A stretch of 64,000 nt of DNA from assembly GCF_900113065.1 (NCBI RefSeq), contig NZ_FOOA01000001.1, positions 248,001 through 312,000 of the forward strand, written 5' to 3'. Position numbers and translations under genes: made by a program. This document shows positions 16,838 to 25,473 of this stretch, piece after piece; the stretch's first letter is position 1; each line of letters begins with the position of its first letter. The stretch is from Aureimonas phyllosphaerae (GTDB taxonomy: Bacteria; Pseudomonadota; Alphaproteobacteria; Rhizobiales; Rhizobiaceae). A model generated the notes under the pieces. It searched no databases. It saw only the letters and a list, made by a program, of their open reading frames with translations, and was not told the DNA's origin.

Positions 16838-18130
16838 TCACAGCCGTCGGATGCGCGGCTCGCTGCGCGGTTGGCTGAGCGCCGTCACCGCCCAGACCAT
16901 CGCGTCCAGCCGATCCGGCGATCGACCGTTCGACAGGCCGTCCGGGCCGAAATCGCAGAGTTCGTCCTCGAGTTCGGCGAAGCTTCCCGCGTGGCGCACC
17001 CGCCCCTGCTCGTAGAGCGCGGCTACGGGCTCGGCCCGCACCCACTTGCCCCGCGTCGCCCGCACGCTCGACACCGGCACGTCGGGCGCCACCGCCCGCA
17101 GCACCGCCTCCACCATCTCGCCACCTTGGTTCACCTCTGCGACGATCCGGTCGGCCTCCAGCTCGCGATAGAGACCGACCGCCGCGCCCGCCCATTCCGG
17201 CGGCTTCAGCCCGCGTCGGCTCCGATCGGCGAGCACATAGATCGTCCCGTCGCCGGCCAGCCCCGCCGCCACGATCCCGCAGGCGTCCGACGCCCGGCCG
17301 GATGAGGCGGGCGGGTCCACCGCCACGACGATCCGGTTGAGGCTCGGCGCCGCCCGCACCCGCAGCCGGTCGATGCCCAGGCGGTCGAACAGGGCGTCCT
17401 CGCGCGCCTCGATCATCTCGCCGTCGAGTTCCTGGCGCGCCAGCCGCGAGCCGCCGTAGCGCGCATCCATGGCCGCGACGAAGCCGTCGGCGAGATTGCC
17501 GGCGTTCTCGGCGGTCCGCATCCGCGTCACCGCCGTTCCTGCCTCCGCCATCAGCCGCTTCAGGATCGGCACCGCGCGCGGCGTCGTCGTCAGCACCATG
17601 CGAGGGTGCGCGCCCAGCCTCAGCGCCAGCTGCAGGTTGTCGAAACAGTCCTCGCCATAGGTCCACTTGGCCAGCTCGTCGCCCCAGGCGGCATCGAACT
17701 GGTAGCCGCGTAGCGCATCGGGGTCCTCCGACGAGAACACCTGCGCCACCGCCCCGTTCGCGAACACTAGCCGCCGGCGCGAGGCCTCGAAGACGGGGCG
17801 CGTCTCGTAGTCGAGCGCGCGGAGCCCGCTTTCGCCCTCCACCATCACCTCCCGGGCATCCCCCAGCGTCTCGGCCACCAGCGCGATGCGCCCGTGGATG
17901 TGGGGGCCGATCGGCGCTTCGCCGAGCGCCATCGCCCGCACCCACTCGGCCCCCGCCCGCGTCTTGCCCGACCCGCGACCGCCGACCAGCAGCCATTGCC
18001 GCCAGTCGCCCGGCGGCGGCAGCTGCGCCGGCCGCGCGCAGGCGGCCCAGGGCGGCATCGCCCCGCGCAGGACGTGCGCCGGCTGCCCCGCCAGTTCGCG
18101 CTCGACATCCCGCCAGAACGCCGCCGCCAT
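16838..18130 (-). CDS. GTA large terminase, g2
   Basis: The 430-residue packaging motor has the Walker A GGRGSGKT (50-57), Walker B region FDAAWGDELAKW, coupling motif LTTTPRAVPILKR and the nuclease domain starting at RIVVAVDPPAS with later EVNQGGEMVEAVLR and LSNGRSPDRLDAMVWA. In GTAs it fills heads with random host DNA. Its ATG overlaps the g1 stop as TGATG, which sets the start and excludes the longer open frame to 18583. Confidence 0.94.
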   Translation of the reverse strand: MAAAFWRDVERELAGQPAHVLRGAMPPWAACARPAQLPPPGDWRQWLLVGGRGSGKTRAGAEWVRAMALGEAPIGPHIHGRIALVAETLGDAREVMVEGESGLRALDYETRPVFEASRRRLVFANGAVAQVFSSEDPDALRGYQFDAAWGDELAKWTYGEDCFDNLQLALRLGAHPRMVLTTTPRAVPILKRLMAEAGTAVTRMRTAENAGNLADGFVAAMDARYGGSRLARQELDGEMIEAREDALFDRLGIDRLRVRAAPSLNRIVVAVDPPASSGRASDACGIVAAGLAGDGTIYVLADRSRRGLKPPEWAGAAVGLYRELEADRIVAEVNQGGEMVEAVLRAVAPDVPVSSVRATRGKWVRAEPVAALYEQGRVRHAGSFAELEDELCDFGPDGLSNGRSPDRLDAMVWAVTALSQPRSEPRIRRL

Positions 18131-18510
18131 CAGGCCGCCGCCTCGCCGCCCGGTGCCAGCGCCTCGAACAGGCCAGCCGCGCCGCCGCGCCGCGCGTCGA
18201 TCGCCTTCAGCCGCTTCAGCATCTCGGTGCGCAGCGTGTCGGCTTCCGCCGTGTCCTCCCGCCGCCCCGTCTCGCGGGACAGGGCTTCGAGCTGACGCAG
18301 TTCTAGAAGCTTCTCCAGGGTACGCGTCAGCTGCGAGATCGCCTCGACGCGTGCCTTCGCCTCGCCCGCGCGCTCCGCCGCAGTCTTCTTCGGCAGCGGC
18401 TCGCCCGGCGTCTCCGGCACGCGCCGCGGCCGCTTCTCCAGCGCCGAGACCTCGGCGGTCAGCGCCGCGAACAGTCGCTCCGATAGCAGCGTCTCGTCCC
18501 GCTTCCCCAT
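18130..18510 (-). CDS. GTA first gene, g1 (small terminase-like)
   Basis: The 126-residue, highly charged alpha-helical protein has a coiled coil (about 44-85, RAGEAKARVEAISQLTRTLE) and an Ala/Gly tail. GTA g1 products of this size precede the large terminase and act as the small terminase subunit. It is the first gene of the structural operon; a 120-base leader with a hairpin lies upstream. Confidence 0.82.
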   Translation of the reverse strand: MGKRDETLLSERLFAALTAEVSALEKRPRRVPETPGEPLPKKTAAERAGEAKARVEAISQLTRTLEKLLELRQLEALSRETGRREDTAEADTLRTEMLKRLKAIDARRGGAAGLFEALAPGGEAAA

Positions 18511-18534
18511 GCCAACCCCCTTTCAGGAAACGCA

Positions 18535-18571
18535 GAAGGCGGCCGTCCCCTGCCGGGAAGCGACCGCCTTC
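18535..18571 (-). other. Hairpin in the GTA leader
   Basis: Arms GAAGGCGG and CCGCCTTC (eight perfect base pairs) with a possible inner TCCC/GGGA stem lie 25-61 bases upstream of the g1 start. There is no T-run. It may be the end structure of the upstream YcgN-type transcript or an attenuator in the GTA 5' leader. Confidence 0.5.
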
Positions 18572-18598
18572 GAAGCGCACCAATTCGACTATGCCTGA

Positions 18599-18627
18599 AC
18601 CCTACATCGGCACCGTCACGCAGTCAA
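18599..18627 (-). promoter_or_regulatory. Candidate promoter of the GTA operon
   Basis: On the minus strand TTGACT (18627-18622) and TAGGGT (18604-18599) are separated by 17 bases, a good fit to a housekeeping promoter, with predicted initiation near 18592, about 80 bases before g1. An AT-rich tandem repeat lies immediately upstream. No TTAA-N7-TTAA CtrA box is present in this gap. Confidence 0.5.
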
Positions 18628-18630
18628 TGA

Positions 18631-19131
18631 CTATTTTCCTATTTCAGACGATTTTCCTATTTCGGATTGATCGCCCTCGCCGGGGTCGTCGCCCGGCCAC
18701 GCGGCGAGGTGGTCCTCGTAGTCCTCCGGCTCCATCCCCTCCTCGCTCACCGTGCGCCCCCGCACCGAGACGCCCGCCTGGTGCACCGTGTCCGGGTCGC
18801 CCGACACGAGGTGGTGCCACCAGTAGAGCGGCCGGCCTTCCGCGATCAGCCGGTAGCCGCAGGACGGCGGCAGCCAGGCGATCGAGCGGACGAGATCGGG
18901 GTCGAGCGTCACGCAGTCCGGCACGCTGGCATGCCGGTTCTCGTAGTCGGCGCAGCGGCAGCTCGCGCCGTCCAGCATGTGGCAGGCGACGTTGGTCCAG
19001 ATGATTTCGCCGGTGTCCCAGTCCTCCAGCTTGTTGAGGCAGCACCGGCCGCAGCCGTCGCACAGCTGCTCCCACTCCTCCGCCGTCATTTCGTCGAGCG
19101 ATTTGCGCGCCCAGAAGGGGGTTTCGTTCAT
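18631..19131 (-). CDS. YcgN/YkgJ-type cysteine-cluster protein (UPF0260)
   Basis: The 166-residue protein has the Cys cluster [38 protein letters not shown] and VPDCVTLDP, then [18 protein letters not shown] and WHHLVSGDP, as in UPF0260 (YcgN). These proteins are predicted to bind zinc or an Fe-S cluster; function is unknown. The C-terminus [11 protein letters not shown] is a duplication produced by the 18-base tandem repeat at 18633-18668. The gene lies upstream of the GTA on the same strand and diverges from the PBP1A gene. Confidence 0.88.
   Translation of the reverse strand: MNETPFWARKSLDEMTAEEWEQLCDGCGRCCLNKLEDWDTGEIIWTNVACHMLDGASCRCADYENRHASVPDCVTLDPDLVRSIAWLPPSCGYRLIAEGRPLYWWHHLVSGDPDTVHQAGVSVRGRTVSEEGMEPEDYEDHLAAWPGDDPGEGDQSEIGKSSEIGK
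18633..18668. repeat. AT-rich 18-base tandem repeat at the GTA promoter edge
   Basis: The 13-base unit ATTTTCCTATTTC occurs perfectly at 18633-18645 and 18651-18663 with an 18-base period, in otherwise very GC-rich sequence. It forms the last codons of the YcgN-like gene and ends six bases from the -35 of the candidate GTA promoter. Two copies 18 bases apart could form sites for an activator on nearly the same DNA face. Confidence 0.7.
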
Positions 19132-19300
19132 CTTGCTCTGCGATCCATGGAACCTGTGGGCCGCGCCTCGGAACCGCCCATATACGTCTGCATTGGATGG
19201 CCTTTCCGGGCCGACGATGCCGACGGCTGATTGTCTCGCCGACAGGTTCTTGTAAGATGGTTCGACGCGTCGAAGCGGCGCGCCGGGGGATGGGCTGACC

Positions 19301-21463
19301 GTGCCGAAACTGTTTTCGTCCAAGCCGAAGGGGCGGCGCGCTCCATCCCGACTGATGGAAGTCGATGCTTGGCTGGATACCACGCTCTGGCGTCTTTTCC
19401 ATGGCTTTTCCGGCGCTTGGGAAAGCGTCACCATCGCATCCCGCCGCTTTCGCGTGCGCGGCTTCAACCGCGTCGTCGTGGAGCTCTGCTGCGAGACGCT
19501 GACGATCGGCCTCGCCGGCTTCATCGTCCTCCTCGTCCTCGCCCAGCCGGCCATGAAGAAGACCGTCGCCGGCCTTCCCCAGCAGGCCGACTATTCCGTC
19601 CTCTTCCTCGACCGGCACGGCAACGAGATCGGCCGGCGCGGCATCCTCAAGGCCGACGCCGTTCCCATCGACGAGCTGCCCGACCACTTCGTCAAGGCGG
19701 TGCTCGCCACCGAGGATCGCCGCTTCTTCGAGCACTGGGGCATCGACTTCATCGGCCTCGGCCGCGCGCTCGGCCAGAACGCGCGGGCCGGCGGCGTCGT
19801 GCAGGGCGGCTCGACGCTCACCCAGCAGCTCGCCAAGAACGTCTTCCTGTCCAACGAGCGCTCGCTGGAGCGCAAGGTCAACGAGGCCTTCCTGGCGCTC
19901 TGGCTCGAGGCCAACCTCACCAAGCGCGAGATCCTCGGCATGTATCTCGACCGCGCCTACATGGGCGGCGGCGCCAACGGTGCGGCGGCGGCAGCCGAGT
20001 TCTATTTCGGCAAGAACATCCGCGACGTGAACCTCGCCGAGGCCGCGATGCTCGCCGGCCTGTTCAAGGCGCCGACGCAGTACGCACCCCACAACAACCT
20101 GCCCGCCGCCCGCGCCCGCGCCAACGTCGTGCTCAGCGCCATGGTCGATTCCGGCTTCATGACCGAGGGCCAGGTCGTCGCCGCGCGCCGCCATCCCGCG
20201 ACCGCGGTCGATCGCTCCGTCATCAAGTCGCCGGACTACTTCCTCGACTTCGCCTTCGACGAGATCCAGCGCATCGCCGCCGACCTACCGCAGCGCACCT
20301 TCGTCGCCCGCACGACGATCGACATGGGCCTCCAGCAACTGGCCGACGAATCCGTCGACTTCCACCTGCGCCAGTACGGCAAGACCTTCGGCGTCGAGGA
20401 AGGCGCGATGGCGGTGATCGCCGACGACGGCGGCGTCGTCGCCATGGTCGGCGGCCGGGACTACGGCCTGTCGCAGTTCAACCGCGCCACCCGCGCCCTT
20501 CGCCAGCCGGGCTCCTCGTTCAAGGCCTACGTCTACGCGCTCGCCATGGAGAACGGCCACAAGCCGACCGACATGGTCGTCGACGGCCCGGTCAGCGTCG
20601 GCAACTGGTCGCCCCAGAACTACGGCCTGAAATACGCCGGCCGCCTGCAGATCCAGGACGCGATGGCCCGCTCGCTAAACACGGTCGCCGTCAAGCTCAG
20701 CCAGGAGAAGGGCGCCGGCCCCGGCAAGGTCGCCGAGCTCGCGCGCAACATGGGCGTCGAGACCCCGCTGCGCGGCGACAAGACCATCGCGCTCGGCACC
20801 AACGAGGTGACGATCCTCGACCAGGCGACCGGCTATTCCGTCTTCCCGGCCGGCGGGCTGACGTCGAACCGTCATGCCGTCCAGCAGATCACTGACGCCG
20901 AGGGCCACGTCCTCTGGGATGCCGAGCGGGACATGCCGCCGCGCCGCCGCGTCCTGTCGGAGCAGGCGACGAAGAGCATGAACGAGATGTTCGTGCGCAT
21001 CCCCGAGGTCGGGACCGCCCGCCGCGCCCGCCTCTCGATGACGCGCGCGGGTGGTAAGACCGGCACGACGCAGAGCTATCGCGATGCCTGGTTCGTCGGC
21101 TTCACCGGAAATTTCACGGCCGCCGTCTGGTACGGCAACGACAGCTACAAGCCGACCAACAAACTGACGGGCGGCGGTCTCCCCGCCATGACATGGCAGC
21201 GCTTCATGGAGGCGGCCCACCAGGGCATCGAGCTGCGGCCGATTCCCTATATCGACGACCCGATCCCCGCCCCCGGCTCGATCGACGTGCCCAAGCCCGA
21301 GGGCGAGGATGCACCGCAGATCGCCCGCCCAGCGCTGATCAACAACAACACGCGCCGCATCCTGTCCGACCTGGAACTTCTGCTGACGACCCTGCCGCCG
21401 TCCGCGCCCGAGAAGTTCGCGTCCACCCAGCCCGACGGCGCGACGCCGAGCGTCAGCCGCTGA
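19301..21463 (+). CDS. mrcA: Penicillin-binding protein 1A (bifunctional)
   Basis: The 720-residue class A PBP has a membrane anchor (about 68-82), a GT51 glycosyltransferase with catalytic Glu138 in [12 protein letters not shown] and [12 protein letters not shown], and a transpeptidase with S405-S-F-K408, S458-L-N460 and K586-T-G588. It polymerises and cross-links peptidoglycan in the periplasm. It begins at a GTG with GGGGGATGG upstream. The long basic N-terminus before the anchor is cytoplasmic. The symbol reflects function; rhizobial genomes carry several paralogues (pbpC/mrcA types), so the exact symbol is uncertain. Confidence 0.9.
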   Translation: MPKLFSSKPKGRRAPSRLMEVDAWLDTTLWRLFHGFSGAWESVTIASRRFRVRGFNRVVVELCCETLTIGLAGFIVLLVLAQPAMKKTVAGLPQQADYSVLFLDRHGNEIGRRGILKADAVPIDELPDHFVKAVLATEDRRFFEHWGIDFIGLGRALGQNARAGGVVQGGSTLTQQLAKNVFLSNERSLERKVNEAFLALWLEANLTKREILGMYLDRAYMGGGANGAAAAAEFYFGKNIRDVNLAEAAMLAGLFKAPTQYAPHNNLPAARARANVVLSAMVDSGFMTEGQVVAARRHPATAVDRSVIKSPDYFLDFAFDEIQRIAADLPQRTFVARTTIDMGLQQLADESVDFHLRQYGKTFGVEEGAMAVIADDGGVVAMVGGRDYGLSQFNRATRALRQPGSSFKAYVYALAMENGHKPTDMVVDGPVSVGNWSPQNYGLKYAGRLQIQDAMARSLNTVAVKLSQEKGAGPGKVAELARNMGVETPLRGDKTIALGTNEVTILDQATGYSVFPAGGLTSNRHAVQQITDAEGHVLWDAERDMPPRRRVLSEQATKSMNEMFVRIPEVGTARRARLSMTRAGGKTGTTQSYRDAWFVGFTGNFTAAVWYGNDSYKPTNKLTGGGLPAMTWQRFMEAAHQGIELRPIPYIDDPIPAPGSIDVPKPEGEDAPQIARPALINNNTRRILSDLELLLTTLPPSAPEKFASTQPDGATPSVSR

Positions 21464-21509
21464 CGGAACGCCTCTGGCGCGCCGGCCGGATCGGGGTCAT
21501 ACACCGCCC

Positions 21510-22097
21510 ATGCGATTTCTCGTCCTAACCCTCATCGCCATCGGCGTCGCGCTGGGCCTCGGCACATGGTCGGCCGCGCGCATGCTCGAAAGCTACGAGG
21601 GTGCGGCCATCCAGATCGTCGGCCCCTGGCACGCCAACCGCACCGCCGGCTCGCCGACGGCCGATCCCTATTCCAAGGCCCGCCTCGCCCGCTCCGGCGA
21701 CCTGACGCTGGGTCTCGGCGAAGGCGTGGCCTTCCAGGCGCGCGTCGACACGCAGGGGCGCGAGCTTCGCCGCGAATGCGACTACCGGCTGGAAGGCGCC
21801 TATCCGCCCGCTCGGATCGCGACGCTTTCGGCCTTCGATTTCGCCGGCCAGCCGATCCCGGTCGCGGAAGGCCGCCCCTCCCATCTCGTGTCGCTGAACT
21901 GGATGCGCTCCGACGACAACCGCGCGCTGGTCTCGGTCGGTCCGCGCGCGCAGCCGGGCAACTGGCTGGCGGTCGAGGGCAATGGCGGCTACGTCCTCGC
22001 CCTCACCTTCTACGACACCCCGATCTCGACCGACATCGGAGCCGCGCCCATCGCCATGCCCTTCATCGTGCGCACGGGCTGCCTCGTCGATGGGTAA
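21510..22097 (+). CDS. DUF1214 domain membrane-anchored protein
   Basis: The 195-residue protein has an N-terminal membrane segment (MRFLVLTLIAIGVALGLGTW) and an exported beta-rich domain with RLEGAYPPARIATLSAFDF, VSLNWMRSDDNRALVSVGP and LTFYDTPIS, the DUF1214 pattern. Its stop region overlaps the start of the next gene by eight bases, so the two are coupled. Role in the envelope is unknown. Confidence 0.82.
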   Translation: MRFLVLTLIAIGVALGLGTWSAARMLESYEGAAIQIVGPWHANRTAGSPTADPYSKARLARSGDLTLGLGEGVAFQARVDTQGRELRRECDYRLEGAYPPARIATLSAFDFAGQPIPVAEGRPSHLVSLNWMRSDDNRALVSVGPRAQPGNWLAVEGNGGYVLALTFYDTPISTDIGAAPIAMPFIVRTGCLVDG

Positions 22098-22680
22098 GCT
22101 TCTTCTCGCGGTCCTCGTCGGGCTAGTCGGCGCGGCGATCATCCACATCGCCATCATCTTCTCGATCCCGATGCAGGCCGAGAACGACGCGTGGGCGCGC
22201 CTTGCGCGCTTCGGCGACCTGTTTTCCGTCGTACGGGTCGCCGACCTTCCGGGCACCTCCGGCGCGCAGCCGGCCGCGACGGCCTTCGCCTTCATCGATC
22301 CGGCCTTCATCGACGTCGCCTGCCGCTTCTCGCTGGAGAACGGCCCGGCACGGTTGACGGCCGAGGAGCGCACCGGTTTCTGGACCGCCTCGGTCTACGC
22401 GCGCAACGGCGACAACCTCTTCAGCATCAGCGAGCGGGTGGCGCTGGAAGGCGCGCTGGATCTCCTGATCGGAACCCGCGAGCAGCTGGATCTCGCGCGG
22501 GTCGAGGGAAGCGAGTTGCCGGACCAGACGGTGTCGGTCGAACTGCCGACGGACGAAGGCTACGTGATGGTCCGCTCGCTGGTCGACAGCGAAAGCGAGC
22601 GCCCCTTCGTCGATCGCTTCGTGCGCTCGATCGCCTGCCGTCCGGCCACCGACGAGGAAGCGGGACGCCCCGCGGGCTGA
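22090..22680 (+). CDS. Membrane protein paired with DUF1214 (DUF1254-related)
   Basis: The 196-residue protein starts within the end of the DUF1214 gene and has an N-terminal membrane helix (LLLAVLVGLVGAAIIHIAII) followed by an exported domain with DVACRFSLENGPARL and FWTASVYARNGDNLFSISER. The pair DUF1214 plus a short DUF1254-like protein is common in Hyphomicrobiales. Both have one anchor and a periplasmic domain, so they probably form a complex; function unknown. Confidence 0.75.
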   Translation: MGKLLLAVLVGLVGAAIIHIAIIFSIPMQAENDAWARLARFGDLFSVVRVADLPGTSGAQPAATAFAFIDPAFIDVACRFSLENGPARLTAEERTGFWTASVYARNGDNLFSISERVALEGALDLLIGTREQLDLARVEGSELPDQTVSVELPTDEGYVMVRSLVDSESERPFVDRFVRSIACRPATDEEAGRPAG

Positions 22681-22783
22681 CGCGAGAAGGAGCCGGGAGA
22701 AATCGAGCTATCGTCAATTCGGGAAGACCGCCGCCGCGCCGCAGGCAGGCCGAACGAGGCTTCCCCGGACTGATGGGTTCGGC

Positions 22784-22987
22784 TCAGGCCGTAAGATCCT
22801 GCAGCAGCGGATCGTGGGTCAGGGATGCGTTCAGGCTGCGCCTGGCAGCCGGTCCCTCGCGAGCCTCGATCCGCTCGTATCGCACGCATGGCAGGATCAG
22901 CACGTCGCCCGTTCGTTGGAATGGTTCCGCTTGAGTCCTGCGGGTTTCGTCCCGCCTGGGGACGACGAGTCTCAGTACATTGGTCAT
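22784..22987 (-). CDS. Small hypothetical protein with strong ribosome-binding site
   Basis: A 67-residue frame begins MTNVLRLVVPRRDETRRTQ and includes GDVLILPCVRYERIE. A near-perfect AAGGAGG lies seven bases before the ATG at 22987, which is the main reason to accept it. The mix of basic residues with a short beta-like core resembles small rhizobial proteins of unknown function. A longer reading to 23110 has no such site. It lies opposite to its neighbours and is probably a single-gene unit. Confidence 0.6.
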   Translation of the reverse strand: MTNVLRLVVPRRDETRRTQAEPFQRTGDVLILPCVRYERIEAREGPAARRSLNASLTHDPLLQDLTA

Positions 22988-23271
22988 TTCTCGCCTCCTT
23001 CCCGAATCCGCGTTTCGGTCGCGGGAAAGTATCGGCGTGGCAACCCGTTCCCTGAAACGCCACCCGAGGGTCGTCCCGTCGTCTTTCCCGAGGCGCAATA
23101 TCGCGTCCACGCCTTGTCCGGCGCTGACCGCCGGTTGTGCGTTCGCACCTTGCGGGTGCGAACCAGGAAGGTCAGGCGCGGGCAGGGTTCGCAGGGTTAA
23201 CAGGTTGCTAAGGGATTGCGTCTAATCCTGTCGAACGGCCGGACACCACCCGCACATTCGCCTGGAGCCCC
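22988..23271. other. Divergent intergenic region with a hairpin
   Basis: This 284-base gap separates the small minus-strand gene from DUF2336. It contains a perfect nine-base inverted repeat GTTCGCACC/GGTGCGAAC (23141-23163, five-base loop), without a T-run. The TTAAC at about 23199 and AT-richer bases up to 23230 are the likely promoter zone for the DUF2336 gene. No RNA gene is recognisable. Confidence 0.4.
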
Positions 23272-24315
23272 ATGAAGGACGCCGCACCGCGGATCTTCCG
23301 ATCCCTCGAACGCCAACCGGCCCAGCAGCAGTTCGACACGGTCGTCACCGCCGCCATCACGGCCTACGGCGCGCTGCGCCATCCGACGCAGCGCCAGGCC
23401 GACGACATGGCCCGCCTCGTGGTGCCGCTCTGGGGGCGCATCGGGTCCGAGACGCGGCGCAACGCCGCGGCGGCCCTGTCGCACTCGGCTCGCGTGCCGC
23501 GCTCGCTGGTCGATCTCCTCGTCGCCGAACCGATCGAAGTCTCCGCACCCTTCCTGATCTCGAGCCCGGTGCTTGAGGAGCGCGACCTCGCGCATCTCAG
23601 CGCGACCGGGGACGAGCGCGTCATCCGCCTTCTCGACAACCGTACCCGGCGCGCCGAGGGTCCTGCGCCGGTCCCCGCCGTATCCGCCCCGGCGGCAGCC
23701 GAGACGGCAGCGGCGGAACCCGCTGCGGCGGCGGCGACCGCTGCGCAGCCGGACAGCCCGTCGCTCGCACCCGAATTTCTTGCCGAGACCCCGCTTCTCG
23801 AGCCGGTCGCGTCTAAGCGCCGTCAGGGTCCGTCCGTCGACGGCGTGCGCGAGGCGCTGCGACGTCTGGCATTGACCGGTCGGACCTCGCCGCAGGTGCA
23901 GCCCGTCGACACGGAAGCGCTGCTGCTTCTCGCGATGGAGCGGCAGGAAGCCGCGTTCTACGACATGCTATCGCAGGCGCTGCCGATCGACGGCCGTACC
24001 GTCCTCGAAATCGCCGCCGACCCGACCGGCGAGCGCCTCGCCGTCGCCCTCAAGGCGCTGAAGACCCCGTCGGCCGACGCGATGAGCATCATGATGATGC
24101 TGAAGCCCGCGGTCGGGCTCGAGGTCCTGGCCTTCGACCGGCTGGCGCTGTTCTACCGCACCCTGAAGGTCGAGGACTGCCGGTCGATGGTGAACGCGGC
24201 GCGCCTCCAGCCGGCCGCACGGGCCGCCAGCGAGGGCATTCGCTCCTTCGAGCCGGGACGCCGCGAGTTCGGGCGTCGCACCGAGCGTCCCGCCCCGCGC
24301 GAGGCGCAGGGCTGA
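23272..24315 (+). CDS. DUF2336 domain protein
   Basis: The 347-residue cytoplasmic protein has an N-terminal helical-repeat region (SETRRNAAAALSHSARVPRS, VSAPFLISSPVLEERDL) typical of DUF2336, an Ala/Pro/Glu-rich linker about residues 130-175, and a second helical domain with DTEALLLLAMERQEAAFYDML. DUF2336 proteins are frequent in alphaproteobacteria, often near cell-cycle or signalling genes; no biochemical role is established. It converges on the DUF1491 gene, four bases away, leaving no room for a terminator. Confidence 0.82.
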   Translation: MKDAAPRIFRSLERQPAQQQFDTVVTAAITAYGALRHPTQRQADDMARLVVPLWGRIGSETRRNAAAALSHSARVPRSLVDLLVAEPIEVSAPFLISSPVLEERDLAHLSATGDERVIRLLDNRTRRAEGPAPVPAVSAPAAAETAAAEPAAAAATAAQPDSPSLAPEFLAETPLLEPVASKRRQGPSVDGVREALRRLALTGRTSPQVQPVDTEALLLLAMERQEAAFYDMLSQALPIDGRTVLEIAADPTGERLAVALKALKTPSADAMSIMMMLKPAVGLEVLAFDRLALFYRTLKVEDCRSMVNAARLQPAARAASEGIRSFEPGRREFGRRTERPAPREAQG

Positions 24316-24319
24316 CGCC

Positions 24320-24655
24320 TCAGTCCGCGGCCACGATCGTCATGTAGCGATCGGGCCGATCGGTCTCGATCTCCACCACCCAGAAATCCGGGTCGAAGCG
24401 GGCTTCGCGCGCGAACCGCGCGTCGAGCGCCGCCTCGTCGGTCACGGCCTCCGCCACGAAGCGACGGTCGCCCTTTTCGTCGGCCATGGATTGCGGCGCG
24501 GGCCCGAGCAGGCGGATCGCGCCGTCGCGCTCGCGCAGCACCACGAACACCGCGCCCGCCGCATCCGCGCCCCGCCGCATGACGGCGGCGAATCCGCCAT
24601 CGGCAAAGACGCGGCGCACGAGGTACGCCGCGAACATCTCGCTGGTCAGTCGCAT
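24320..24655 (-). CDS. DUF1491 protein
   Basis: The 111-residue protein MRLTSEMFAAYLVRRVFADG, with GADAAGAVFVVLRERDG and FDPDFWVVEIETDR, matches DUF1491. It is the third gene of an operon after the DivJ-like kinase and a peptidoglycan-binding protein, separated from the latter by eight bases. Function is unknown; it is probably cytoplasmic because it lacks a signal or membrane segment. Confidence 0.85.
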   Translation of the reverse strand: MRLTSEMFAAYLVRRVFADGGFAAVMRRGADAAGAVFVVLRERDGAIRLLGPAPQSMADEKGDRRFVAEAVTDEAALDARFAREARFDPDFWVVEIETDRPDRYMTIVAAD

Positions 24656-24663
24656 GGTGCTCG

Positions 24664-25473
24664 TCAGTTCGCAGCCGACAGGGAGCGCAGACGGTCCAGC
24701 ACCTCCTGCGACGGCTCGCCGGTTACGTCGAGGCTTTCGAGCGCCTGGAACGTGCGGATGGCCGCCTTGGTCCGTTCGCCGAGGATGCCGTCCGGCTTCA
24801 GGTCGGCCACCCTCGCGTCTGCAAGGCCGGCCTGGATCTGGCGCACGAGATCGCTGCCGCCCCCCACCGAAGCGTCCGATGCGGTGCCGGCGGCTTCGAG
24901 GCTCGCGACCTGCGTCGGGTCGATCTCCTCGGCATGTCCGGCGGCGCGGATCTGGGTCAGGAGAAGCGGGGTCGCCATGCCGTCGACGCGCAAACCCCGT
25001 TCGGTCTGGAAGGCGCGGATCGCCATATCGGTCGCCTGCCCCGCGCGCCCGTCCACCTCGGCCTTGTAATAGCCCTGCTCGGCCAGAAGCGCCTGAACCT
25101 CCCGAACAAGCGGAAAGGCGACGATGCGCGGATCGTTGCCGATCGGTCGGGGCGCGGACTTTTCGGCCGTCCGGACGCCGGACGCCGGCGCGGCGGCGGG
25201 CGAGACGTCGCGCGTCACCAGCATCGGATGGCGGTGCGGTCCGGCCTGCCGGTTCAGCGCGTTGTCCGCGACGAGCCCGGCCGAGATCGAGAACACGGCG
25301 ATGCCGCCGAACAGCGCGGGTCGCGCCGCCACGATGCGCGCGCCGGTCATCAAACCGGCGAGCGAGGCTCGCAGGATGCCGAGCGCGATCGTCCCGGCCA
25401 GACCGCCGCGCGGCTTACGCCGAGCGGCGGGCTTGCGCGTCTTGGCGGAGGGTGTTGGTTTTCTTGCGGGCAT
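24664..25473 (-). CDS. Membrane protein with two peptidoglycan-binding domains
   Basis: The 269-residue protein has a basic N-terminus, one or two membrane helices (about 25-45 and 51-70), and two PG_binding_1 domains: VREVQALLAEQGYYKAEVDG (about 124-175) and LVRQIQAGLADARVADLKPDG (about 207-262). It would tether the inner membrane to the cell wall. Its first 59 bases overlap the end of the kinase gene in another frame, so its start is inside the kinase C-terminus. The conserved pairing with a DivJ-like kinase suggests a link between wall state and cell cycle, which is inference. Confidence 0.82.
   Translation of the reverse strand: MPARKPTPSAKTRKPAARRKPRGGLAGTIALGILRASLAGLMTGARIVAARPALFGGIAVFSISAGLVADNALNRQAGPHRHPMLVTRDVSPAAAPASGVRTAEKSAPRPIGNDPRIVAFPLVREVQALLAEQGYYKAEVDGRAGQATDMAIRAFQTERGLRVDGMATPLLLTQIRAAGHAEEIDPTQVASLEAAGTASDASVGGGSDLVRQIQAGLADARVADLKPDGILGERTKAAIRTFQALESLDVTGEPSQEVLDRLRSLSAAN

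Noticed and set aside
4038-18510. An inducible prophage
   Set aside because: Only structural and packaging genes are present. Integrase, repressor, replication genes and att repeats are missing, and gene order is that of a GTA.
18511-18630. CtrA box in the GTA leader
   Set aside because: No TTAA-N7-TTAA or close variant is present on either strand in this gap.
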